A DNA stretch of 64,000 bases, from assembly GCA_034336665.1 (NCBI GenBank), contig CM067590.1, positions 4,872,459-4,936,458 on the forward strand. Reading direction: 5' to 3'. Position 1 is the first letter of the stretch. Each line of letters opens with the position of its first letter. Under the pieces are notes generated by a model. It saw only the letters and a list, made by a program, of their open reading frames with translations, was not told the origin of the DNA and ran no database searches. Made by a program: the position numbers and the translations under genes. This document shows, in pieces, positions 1 to 12,000 of the stretch. This stretch comes from Luscinia megarhynchos. Its lineage: Eukaryota; Chordata; Aves; Passeriformes; Turdidae.

Positions 1-18
1 TGACCCCGGGCACCTCAG
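1..18 (+). CDS. REXO1: REXO1 exon 1, 3' end (partial)
   Basis: The window opens with 18 bases ending in CAG followed by a consensus donor, GTAACT, at 19. Read in the phase that exon 2 needs, they give Thr-Pro-Gly-Thr-Ser and the first base of a Glu codon completed by AG at 6827. The junction reads [12 protein letters not shown], which fits the position just before GYDPYN in the family. The rest of exon 1, with the start codon and promoter, lies upstream. Phase and donor are seen; the assignment is inferred because so little exon is present. Confidence 0.55.
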
Positions 19-3000
19 GTAACTCTCGTGGAAGGTTTTTGGCTTCCTGCGGGGTGAGGTCGAGGTTTGGGGGTGCGGCTGGAGAGGAGCGATTTCCCCA
101 GGGAGGTTTCACGCGGTCGCCATTCAGTGAGCAGCAGTGCCGGGTGCTGGGGCTGCTGCTGCCAGAACATGGGCTCTGTGCGAGAAACTCGGATTGGCTC
201 TGGAGGGTTTGGTTTACCAGGGTTTGCGTTTCCACGTGGATTTTGGGTTTTTATTGAAAACAGGACTGGGCTGTTGGGTTCTGTGGTTTAAAGTGGCTGT
301 GGAGCTGCAGGTGTCCGAGACCTAAAGGAGCTGCAGAGTTTTAATTCCAACCTTTTGAATTGGTTAAAGCCAGACAGGTTTTAAAAACAACTTAAGTTTT
401 ACTTTTAGCCTTTCATACGTCACAGCTGAAGAGTTTTAATGCAGTACAGCTTGAAAGGTGCTTTTCTTTAGCTTTTAACTTTGCTTTCCAAATGTCTAGT
501 TGAAACTAAGTTGAAATAGTTGGCTTTTGGTTGGTTGTGGTTTTTTTTTTCTTAAGCTGGAATTTTTCGCCTACACTGGTTAAAGAATAAAACAGGTGTT
601 GAGAAGATAACTTATCTGGAGCACACCAGAGAAAGGGTGGAAAATTAAGGGCTGGTGGGTGTTGCTGCTTGTGACTGTACTGGTTGGAGTAAGTTTTCAA
701 GATGAAGTTGAATAGAGAGAAGTCACCAGAATACTTGAAATATTTAAATACTTTTTTTTCTTCTTTGAAAAGAAGACTTGCTCTGCTAATTGCATTTTTG
801 AGTAGATCTTTGGTTTTATCCAGCACTTTACACATGCAATGTGGAAATGGTTTCTGGGCTTTTTCTCAGAGAGAAAAAAAAAGTCTCTGTTAAGTTTGTT
901 TTGTTGTTGTTTTCCTTTTTTTGGTTTTTCTTTCCCAAACAGAATTTCAACTTTTCTTGTATTTTAAAGAGTAACTTTATTGCTAAAATGAGAACCCAAA
1001 CATTGAATATGCAGATTTTCAAATGGTGAGAATCCTTCCAGCCAGTGCATGACAGGCTGTGGGGTCAGGGTGTGTTTTGGGTGCCAGTCTCTGTTCTCTG
1101 CCTGCTCTGGCCAATCCAACCAGCTGGGATTCTCACATTCTTTCCTAAGTTATGGGAGAAATGTACCAGTGGTGTGATTTCCTCTTAGAAAAATGTATCA
1201 CAGACCTTGATGCTCTTTGCTGTTTCACACCAGAGGGGTGGCACTGTCAGTGATTCTGGGAAGGATGAGTTTGTGTGGTCAGGTCATTGTGTCCTGGCTT
1301 TTGCATCCCTGCATTGGTGGTGCTGTGGGAGGCAGTGACAGCCCCAGGTGTCCTTGGGGACTCCCTGGAGGCCACCAGGAGGGTGAAGCTGCCACATTCA
1401 GAGACTTGAGGACCTTTGAGATTCTGGATTTGCTGCACCAGAGACAAAACTGTCCAAAGTTGTGTTGTCTTGAATAAATTGAGGAGATGGGTGCTGCATC
1501 CCAGGTTGTTTTGTGGGATGAGTTTCCTGTTGAGTGAGTTGTTCCCTGATAACACTTGCAGCTCTGGAAGGACCCTCTGGAGCTGCTGCTGCTGGAATGA
1601 GCCCCTGGCAGGTCCTGTCTCAGGAGATCAGGACTGGGGACAAGGGCTGGAGGGACAGGACCCCAGAGGGCAGGGCTGGGTGGGATATTGGGCAGGAATT
1701 GTTCCCTGGCAGGGTGGGCAGCCCTGGCACAGGGTGCCCAGAGCAGCTGTGGCTGCCCCTGGATCCCTGGCAGTGCCCAGGCCAGGCTGGACACTGGGAC
1801 AGTGGGAGGTGTCCAGGAACGAGATGGGCTCTGATGTCCCTTCAGCCCAGCCCATTCCATGATTTCTCCCTGGGCACTGGCTGCCCTCAGCTGGGATGGC
1901 TGAGTGCAGGGGTGGTGTCTGGCTGCTCCTGTCCCTCGGTGTGACCCCTCCCTGGGCTGTGTCATCCCTGGGCTCAGCCATGGGACACCTGGAGGAACCA
2001 GCAGGGCTCAAAATACCCCGGAGGGAGAGATGACTGTTCAGGTGTTTTTTTCAGCCTTGCTAATATCAGACTTTCTTTTCTCATGTTTGCATCCTTTTTT
2101 CCATTAGAGAAATGACTGTAGGGGTTCATGGTGTCCTTTGAGGCTGTGGCATGAAATACCTCCCCTGGAGGAACAAATCCACAGGGATTCTTCTGCTTCT
2201 ATTACCTCTCAAACCTTGCTTGCTGGTGTTTCTTGATCAGCACAAGGTTATTAACACTTGTTTTAACACTTAATTTTATAATAAGACTCACTTTTCAAAA
2301 ACACAAAAAAGGAGCAAAACAAATCCTTGGACTAGGGTTACATTTAAAGTTGAAGAAACATTTTTCTTAGCTCCCCTTCCCTGCCCTCCTAACCCATTTC
2401 CTCTGGGTGATTCTTTGAAATGTACTATTTTAAATCTCAGTGTTAATTATTTCCAAGTGGTTGCATATTATTGTTAAATTAATTGCTAGAAATTTGCTTT
2501 GGGTCCCAGCAAATGATCTCTGTGCCAAAAGCTGCCATTTCTTGTGTGCTCTTTAATTCTGAGACTGCTGGTACAGCCTCTCTGAAACATTTTGTTCTTG
2601 AGGAACCACTGTCTCTTCTGTGAAGTGTTAAATGAAAAGCTCAGAATGATTTAGCAGTGGTGATAATTTTTCTGCAATCACAGAGGTTGTTCCTCTGCTG
2701 AGTGCTGGCACTGTAAACACAGCGAGCTCTTAAGCCAACAAAGCTGTTCTGATGTTGTGAAATAAAAATGCCTTTATTTTGTCCTTTTCCAAAGAGTCTC
2801 CAAACAGCTTTCACTTTCCCCACCTCCCTGTGAATGCACCTTTTGTTGCCAGCTGCAGGTGACCCAGGGGAATGGACTCAGCAGCAGCAAGGCTTGAAAA
2901 TCAAAAAGAGCTGTAAGACCATTGTGTCCCACAGTCAGCCCATGGTCACCACTGAACCACGTCCCCAGGGGCCACATGCACAGGAGTTTTGGAGCACTTG

Positions 3001-6000
3001 CAGGGACAGTGACTCCACCAACAGTGCCCTGGCAGCCTGTGCCAGTGCCTGACAACCCTTTCTTGTGAAAGAAATTTTCCCAAAATCCAATCTAAACCTC
3101 CCCTGGCCCAGCCTGAGGCCATTCCCTCTCCTCCTGTCCCTGTTCCTGAGCAGATCCCAAATCCCCCCGGCTGTCCCCTCCTGTCAGGGAGTTGTGCAGA
3201 GCCAGAAATTCCCCCTGAGCCTCCTTTTCTCCAGGCTGAGCCCCTTCCCAGCTCCCCCAGCCCCTCCTGGTGCTCCAGCCCCTTCCCCAGCTCTGCTCCC
3301 TGCCCTGGACACTCTCCAGCCCCTCAGTGTCCTTCCTGTGGGTTCACTACAAGAAGTGTTCAGTGTCTTTTAACCCACGCTGGTCCCTCTGAAACTTGGC
3401 CAGCAGAGCCTTTTGTTTTGAACTCCTAATTGCTGTAAATCTGAAAGTTTCTAACTTTTGCAGCCTTCTGGTCTGGCAGCAGCAGCAGCAGCTGAGTAGC
3501 TCTGTTGGATCTGGAAGAAGCAGTTGCCCTCCAGTTGTTCAGTGTAGCTGTGGCTGCTGCATCCCTGGAAGGGTCCAGGGTTGGATGGACTTGGAGCAAC
3601 TTGAAATAGTGGAACTGGGTGAGCTTTAAGGTCCTTTCCAAACCAAACCATCCTGGGATTCTCTGCCCCACATGCATTCAAGAGCTGGACTCTTTTCCAA
3701 AACATGCAGCTCTGCACTGACCAGCACCTGTCACACATTTGGGCTTTTCTGTATTTAAAGCATCTCAGGTATGTGTTTGGTAGGGCTGGATTAAAAAAAA
3801 ATGGAAGACTTTTCTCTGGAATGATTCACTGTAAAATAAGTTTTACCTTCACACAGGTGACCTTGTCCTCCCACTCTTCTTTAATGTCAGCTTTGTTCAC
3901 TGGCCTTGCCTGTTGCCCAAACTAGAAGGACCAGTGAGGAGTCTGGCTCAGGGAAGCTTTGTAATAATCCAGCTCCACCTTGGAACTGAGGCCTCAACCA
4001 ACATGACAGTAACCAGGAAAAAACCCATCAGCCTGGTTTTTTTAGGTAGAATCTTGCTTTATGCTTATATATTTTCTGTGCTGCAATGGCTCATTTAAGC
4101 ACAGCTCAGTTGGGTGTGTTCTAAAGCAGTTCTGGGTTAAATAAAATGTTCATTGAGGTTCTGCATAAAATATTACGAACTTATTTTCTCTGGTATTGAT
4201 GGTAACCTCACCTTTTGTTTCTCAGGGGGTTATTTAATATGAGATACATTAATTTATTGAAATAGTTTGTACTTTAAGAAGTGTTTAGTTCACAATCCTG
4301 CAAGGAGTTGGCATCTCATTATCTCATGATTCCTGAGGGTCAGAGCAGGCTCTGCTTTCCATCCCTCTAAAAAAAATTATTTCACGAGTGCCTCAGTCCT
4401 TTTGCTCCCTCAAGAGCTGCAGCCATCTGCTACATCAGAACAGCAACCCCAGTGTAGCTCCTGCTGTACACCCTGAGTGTCCAGGTCAGTGAAAGGAAGA
4501 GGAATAAAGGAAAATGTGAAACAGACTCCTTTGAGCACCAGATCCCAGTGGCAGGAAGATCCTTCCCTTCCCTGGTTCCTGGGAGTGTAGTTTGGCAGCT
4601 GGAAAGCTGCTTTGATTTGGAATAGCTGGTTGAACATCTCTGGTTTGGAGACTTGTGTGTTTATGCCTCATCACATATATATATTTGTGTGTGTGTTTTT
4701 TGTAAATAAAACCCCTCCTGCCATGTTTCTGCTGCATTATTTGCACATACCCTGTGGCCAGAGGGGCTGCTGCTGATGGGCAGTGTGGAGCCAAGTCTGT
4801 CATGGCCAGGCAGCCTTTGATCAGCAGTGCTGGAGAATCCATCAGGCCTCCCCCACACTTCCACCAGAGCTCTCTCCCTGCCCTGTCTCAAAGCCTGGGG
4901 CATGTCCTGAGGTTATAATCTGTGTTTTCATCTGGCCACAGAAAATGTGCCAGGAGTTTTATGCTGGAGATGAACAGCAGACTCCATGTCTGTGCTGGGG
5001 ATGCCCTCTGCTTTCCCTGATCCTGATATATTTGAAATAGTTTGGTTTTCTGCATGGACAGGATGGCTTTTTGTTTGGTGAGGGTTTGTTGCTTTTTTTG
5101 GGGCAAGTCTAGATCCAGACTCTGTGTTCTCTGTTTGCAGGTCATCTGATATTTAGCCTTGCATGAATTATCAGTCTTTCAGCTGTTCTCTTAAAATATT
5201 TGTACTGAATTTTAGGTTTCAGTCCTGATTTAGAGGTTGTAGCTGACTCCTCCAGGTTTCAGTGCACTGGTCCTTTGTGCCAGGTGTGGCACTGATGTTT
5301 CACGTGGTCAGAGCTGAGCTGCTGGGCATGGAGAGCTGTCAGCTCCTTATCCCTCCTCAGGCTGATATTATCCCTAACAATTCTGATCATCTGCACATAT
5401 CCTTGCCTTGATGCTGCTGCTGTTTGCATGTGGGTTTGTTCATGGTTGGTTTTTTTTTTTTCCTTGTTACCTGCTTTTCTTCAAGGTTTCTAACCAGGAA
5501 TTTCTGTCCAGTGCCTGCTGCCCTGTTTGTCACCTGCTCCCTCCCTGTGTCCCTGGCTGTGCTGGGTGTCCAGGGGAGGAGCACACCCTGGGTTTGGAAA
5601 TGCTCTTTGTGTCATCATTACAGCTCTCTGCAACAGCTGGAGGGGAACTGGCTCTAGAAATAGAACCTTATTCCTCTTCCCCACGTTTCTGGCTCTGAGC
5701 AGGGCTCAGCCAGGCCTGTGCAAGGTGGTGACATCACACTGCCATTGCCCAGAGTCCCTGTTCAATCAGGAGCTAATTGCTTTGGAAGAAAGCTTCACAA
5801 ACCCAAAGGGATAAAAAGTATTTTCTGAAACTGCTGCCTTTATTTTAACCCAGCCTCTTTCATTCTGCTTCCTTGGGGGCCAGTTCTGCCAGCTGCTAGA
5901 CAGTTCCTTTTCCTATTGCCAAAGGAAATTGTGCACTCATGATTCTCCCTAAAAAACCCCAAACCTACCCCAACCCCCCAAAAAAACCCCAAACCTCTCA

Positions 6001-9000
6001 GTCTTATGAGAATGGTGGAAATGGCTCTTTCAACATTTTCTGGTTCTGTTAAAAGAAGTTCTCTCATCCCTCTTAGACCTGAGAGGTTTTTAATTTTCTG
6101 TTTTCTGTCTCTTTGCTTATTGTTTGGTTCCTCTGCAGGGGCTCTGAGCTCTCCCTGGAGCTTCTCTTCTCCAGGGTGGATGGGGGAGAGAGGCCATTGA
6201 AGGGACTTTTTCTGGAAAGGGGAATGTGGAAAAGGGAAATGTTCTTGTCTGGGTGGTTGCTCTCAGTGGTTGAGTTGTGTTGCCTGTTGTAGTTTTTCCT
6301 TCCTACCAGCAGCTCTCAGTTTGTCAGTCCAGATCAGAGTGGTTTTCCTGCAGCTGCCATGAGAAACACTGAGCCTTGAGGAATTTTGGAAGCTTTTGGT
6401 GGGCTTTAGGTGTCAGCATTGGGAAGTGAGAACCTAATCCACAGTTTCTCCCTGGAACCCTCTTTCCTCCTGGGTGGCTTCATTGAATTAAGCTGATGCC
6501 CAGTCAGCTCCCCTTGGGCCTAATACAGTGATTATTCTTTGGTGCCCTGAAGAATATTTAATTTATAGAGCTTTTCCATGAGTGTTAAAAAGCACCTTGT
6601 TAACAGATCTTTAGTCCTGGGAGTAGTTTGTACAATCTGGTTTAGTCTGGGCCAGAGAACATCGCTGGTGGCTTTTGGTACCCAACATTTATTTATTCTG
6701 TGATGCAAGAAGTGGCTTTTGGTTGTGTCATTCAGTGCTGGGGTTTGATCAGAGCACACTTTCAAAAGATTTATTTTAAGTTTTACTTGAATTGCTGGCA
6801 GTAAATGATTTTTTTTCTCTTTCCAGAGCGAGGCTATGACCCCTACAACCCTGAGCTTCCCAGGCCCGTGCTGGAGGCAGAGGATGGCACTCTGGCTGAC
6901 ATTACAGATGTCACACCTGGCATTCTGGAGCTGGAGCTGGTCAACAAGGCCATTGAGGCAGTGAAGAACGAAGTGGAGAGGGAGCAGAAGAAGTATGAGG
7001 AGCTGCTGGAAACCACAAAGGAGTTTGGTGCTTCAGAGGGCTCCTCACTCATTTCAAACACACCTGTGGCAGCTGCTGGGCCTCAGAATGATTCCTTTGC
7101 CTCCTTGGAGTATAATCCAGGGAGCTACAACTTCAACAATAGCTCTGACTACAACCCCACTCCTCTGGCTGCTGCTGGCAGGTCCAGTAAATACACCTTG
7201 GATTCCTCCAGATCCAAAGGGAGCTCACTGGAATACGTCCCCAAGGCTGTAGCACAGAATAAAAAATACAGCAGCACTGTCACTAACAATAAATATGTGA
7301 TTGATGACTCCAAACCTTCCACAGACTTGGAGTATGACCCCCTTTCCAATTACTCTGCCAGGCTGCTGGGCAAAGCCACAGCCAAGGGGTCCAAAAGGGA
7401 AAGGGTCTCTGATTATGAGGACTCTTACTCTCCATCACAGAAGAAGCTCTGTGAAGATCCTGATGATGATGAGGTGTTGGCCAGGTTCTCCTCCTCTGAA
7501 GATGAGGCTGAGGTGGAATATAAAACAGCTTCTGGTAGCTCACCCTCAAAAGCTGGCTCTGAGAGTGAGTCAAACCACGAGTTCTCCAGCAAAGAGCAGA
7601 GCACAAAAGTGGATAGCTCTGCTTCCCAGGAGAGCAAAGAAGCAGCACAGCACAGGGAGGAGCTTCCAAATTCACAGAAAAACCTTGCCAAGAACTCACC
7701 AGACAAGAGCTCAAAAGCAGCAAAGTTGTGTTCTGGTAAGAGCAGCAAGGAAATTGAAAATAAAAATAAAGACTCCAAAGACAAAACAAAAAGGAAGAAA
7801 ACGGATGTTAGTAAAACACCAGGCCTCAGTGAGGCTGGGAAGAAGGAGAAAAATAAAAATGCAGACAAAGACAAAGTGCTCAAGAAAGAAGAAAAATTAA
7901 AAACCAAGAATGAAGAGAAAAACTGCAAAGACAAAAGCGTCAAAGTGAAAACAGACGGGAACTTGAAGAAACCTGAAAAACAGAAGTCAGAAAAAGTGGA
8001 TGGGTGTAAGAAAGAAAAATCCAAGTCCAGCAGCAGCAGTTCAGGGAAGAGCAAGAGCGAGGGAGTCACCAAGGGCACAGAGAGGGTGGGCAGCAGCAAG
8101 AAGGACTCCCAGAGCAAATGTGATGTGAAAAACGGCAAAGAAAGCTCAGCCCGTAAAAACAAGGAGAAAGGGACCAAGAGCTCCCTGGAGCAGAGGAAGG
8201 ACAAGGCCGGCTGTGCAGGGCAGGCAGAGCTGCGGCAGGGCAGGCAGCAGCGCAGTCTGAGCCACGTGGAGCTGTTCGGGGACGAGAGCGGGGACGAGGG
8301 CGAGGCGGGCCGGCCTTTGTCCTCCTCCCTCGGCGCCGGCTCCGACTCGGACGGGGCCGGCTCTGCCTCCGGCAGCGACGGGGGCGGGACGCGCAGGGCG
8401 AAGCGCTCCCGGCTGGCCCGGGCATCCTCATCTTCCTCCGCCTCTGACGACATCGATTATTCCGTCCTGGAGAAGGATGTGGACTTTGAGTCAGATCCCA
8501 TGGAGGAGTGTCTCAGGATCTTTAACGAATCTAAAGATGTGAAAACTGAAGACAAGGGAAGGCTGGGGAAGCAGGTAATGCTGGGTTGGGGGTGTTGGTT
8601 CTCTCCCCTCCAAAGGTGGAAGGATTGGAAGGATTCAGTTCAGTTTCAGTTTCGTGGTATTGCTTTTCTCAAGTAGCTGAGGAGGGATACTCCATGTGTT
8701 GGAAGAATCTCTTCTTCTTGCACCTGAATTTACCTGCTGGATTGGAAGCTGTGAAATGTGAGGGTTCAGTTCTCTTTTGTGTGGAAGGCTTTCAGCTTTC
8801 AAGGTTATCAATTACTTCTGTCTCCATCTGGCCTGAGAACCTTGGGGGTGTGGATGGCTGGAGAAGAGGCTGCAGGGAGTGAGTTTTGGGGGTTTCAAAG
8901 CCAGTCTAAGATGGCCAGTCTGGGCACTGCCTTCTTGTTTTGCAGCAGAGTTTAAGGAACATCAGGGCAGGTAGGACCTGGACAGGGAGTTGGTGCATGT

Positions 9001-12000
9001 AAGTCCAGTATTTGTCAGACACTTTGGAGACTCCCCAAATTCATCTTTCCTATTCTAAATGCTTACTACAGGGAGTTCCTCAGGATTTCTGGATACCTTG
9101 TGGGTGTTGCAAGCAAGAAATGGAGGGTAAAATTTCTTCCAGTGGTACCAGAGGCTTCAGACTAAGGAGGTAAAAAGACAGTATTTACATAAAAAGAAAA
9201 TAGTGGAAAGGCACATAATCTGTAGCAGGAATTACTGATCACTAAGTTCAGAAAGTGCTGAGCAGGAGCTGCCACTCACAGCAAACAGTTAATTGTGGCC
9301 TGGGGTGGCCCAGCTCAGCAGTCAGCCATGTGTGGCTCCTTTTTTGGGAAGGAGGCTCACAGCAGCACAGGAATCCTTCTCTGGGAGATGGGTGTCTGTG
9401 GAGAGGCACCTGGTGGGTGGGATTGGGTATTGTTTGTGTTTATGGAATAATTTCCATTGTGGTTTGACACTGGCCAAGCACCAGGCACCCACCAAAGTCA
9501 CTCACTTGCCCTTCCCTGCTACAGCTGTGCAGAGGAGAGAAAAAATTCAAATGAAGGGCTCAAAAGTTGAGAGAACACTCCAAGAGCAAAACAGACTCAG
9601 CTTAGAGGTACAAAGTGAGTTTATTGCTAACAAAATCAGAGGGAGATGATGAGAAGTAAAATAAGCCCTTAAAACACCTTTTCCTCCCCAGCCCCTCCCT
9701 CCTTCAGGCAGACAGGAGTTCTGGTCATTGCATCACTGAGATTTTCCTCTGTGCTGCTCTGGGTGCCTCCCATGGAAGGGACAGTTCTCCATGAGATTCT
9801 CTGTGGTGTGGGCCCACTCTCACCAGCTGTGGGTGGATCTCTGCATCCCCCCTGGATCTCTGCATTCCCCCATGGATCCCCAGGGGCTGTGGGTGGATCT
9901 CTGCATCCCCCCTGGATCTCTGCATCCCCCCTGGATCTCTGCATCCCCCATGGATCCCCAGGGGCTGTGGGTGGATCTCTGCATCCCCCCTGGATCTCTG
10001 CATCCCCCTGGATCCCCAGGGCTGTGGGTGGATCTCTGCATCCCCCCTGGATCCCCAGGGCTGTGGGTGGATCTTTGCATCCCTGTGGATCTCCAGGGGC
10101 TGTGGGTGGATCTCTGCATCCCCATGGATCTCTGCATCCCCTCTGGATCTCTGCATTTCCATGGATCCCCAAGGGCTGTGCATGGATTTCTGCATCCCCC
10201 ATAGATCCCCAGGGGCTGTGGGTGGATCTCTGCATCCCCCTGGAACTCTGCATCCCCCTGGATCCCCAGGGGCTGTGGGTGGATCTCTGCATTCCCCCTG
10301 GATCTCTGCATCCCCCTGGATCCCCAGGGGCTGTGGGTGGATCTCTGCATCCCCCCTGGATCTCTGCATTCCCCCTGGACCTCTGCATCCCCCTGGATCC
10401 CCAGGGGCTGTGGGTGGATCTCTGCATCCCTGTGGATCTCCAGGGGCTGTGGGTGGATCTCTGCATCCCCCTGGATCTCTGCATTTCCATGGATCCCCAT
10501 GGGCTGTGGGTGGATCTCTGCATCCCTGTGGATCCCCAGGGGCTGTGGGTGGATCTCTGCATCCCTCCATGGATCTCTGCATCCCTCCATGGATCTCTGC
10601 ATCCCTCCATGGATCTCTGCATTTCCATGGATCTCTGCATCCCCCCTGGATCTCTGCATCCCCCTGGATCCCCATGGGCTGTGGGTGGATCTCTGCATCC
10701 CCCATGGATCTCTGCATTTCCATGGATCCCCAAGGGCTGTGCATGGATTTCTGCATCCCCCATAGATCCCCAGGGGCTGTGGGTGGATCTCTGCATCCCT
10801 GTGGATCCCCAGAGGCTGTGGGTGGATCTCTGCATCCCCCCCTGGATCTCTGCATCCCCCTGGATCTCTGCATCCCCCCTGGATCCCCCAGGGCTGTGGG
10901 TGGATCTCTGCATCCCCCCCTGGATCTCTGCATCCCCCATGGATCTCTGCATTTCCATGGATCCCCATGGGCTGTGGGTGGATCTCTGTATCCCCCATGG
11001 ATCTCTGCATCCCCCTGGATCCCCAGGGGCTGTGGGTGGATCTCTGCATCCCCCCTGGATCTCTGCATCCCCCTGGACCCCCAGGGGCTGCAGGGGCACA
11101 GCTGCTTCTTTACCATGGTCTCAGCACAGGCTGCAGAGGAGCCTCAGCTCTGGTGCCTGGAGCACCTCCTGCCCCTCCCTCACTGACCTTGGTGTCTCCA
11201 TGTCATTTCCCTCACGTGTTCTCATCTCCTCCTCTTCTCTAGCTGGAATTAAAACTGCACACCTCACTTTATTTTTATTTTCTTCTTGAATTTGTTATCA
11301 CAGAGGTGTTCCCATCTCCTCTAATTGGCCCAGGCTTGACCAGCAGCATGTCCATCCTCAGAGTCACCAGGGATTGGCTCTGCTGGACATGGTGGAAGCT
11401 TCCAGCAGCTTCTCACAGCAGCCACCTCTGTGCCACCCCCTGCCCTGCAAAACCACCACAGCCCCGTGGTGTTTGGTCTCAGTAATGTGTCAGGCCTTGG
11501 CATGGAGCTCAGGGAAAGGTTCTTCCCCCCGAGGGTGCTGGGCCCTGCCCAGGCTCCCCAGGGAATGGTCCCCAAGGCTGCCAGAGCTGCAGGAGCCTTT
11601 GGACACTCTCAGGGATGCTCAGGGTGGGATTTTGGGGGTCTGGGCAGGGCAGGGGCTGCACTGATCATCCCTGAGGGATCCAGCTCAGGATATTCCAGGA
11701 TTCTGGGATTTCAGGAAGCTGTGTGTGAGCAGTGTGGTGCTTTTTCACCTGGGAGAGCTGCATTGTGAGACAGTTTATTGGGATGGCAGTGAATTAACAG
11801 ACTCTGGGGTTCCCAGGGAGCCAGGTGATTCAGGGTGAGGTGCTCATCCACAGTTCTCTTGTGGTGCTGAACACAGGCTCACCCCAAGTGGTGCCCAAGC
11901 TCATCCCTAAATCCAGCCTTGGGCTCTGTTGCTGAATTTCAGAGACTGTCAGGCTCATCTCAGAGTTTTGCCATGAGTTGTTTTGAAAAACTGAAAACAA

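Larger units (their letters stand above)
19..6826 (+). other. REXO1: REXO1 intron 1
   Basis: This 6.8-kb first intron starts in a GC- and CpG-rich stretch (about 1-150), probably the edge of the promoter CpG island. After that it is AT-richer with T runs. It contains CR1 fragments near 1560-1867 (plus), 2890-3335 (minus), 3541-3663 (plus) and a short minus piece near 6133-6180. There is a short alternating AT/GT stretch at about 4675-4700. No exon-like open segment with splice sites was found elsewhere in it. Confidence 0.7.

Noticed and set aside
6805..6826. ATG at 6805 as REXO1 start
   Set aside because: It lies in the polypyrimidine tract of the exon 2 acceptor, and the residues it adds are not family-like.
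7425..8453. 342-codon minus-strand frame opposite REXO1 exon 2
   Set aside because: Antisense shadow of a Lys/Ser-rich coding exon; Leu/Ser/Phe-rich text with no family resemblance.
9669..11289. Frames of 476 and 512 codons on opposite strands
   Set aside because: Minisatellite inside an LTR; open in many phases only because stop codons are absent from the unit.
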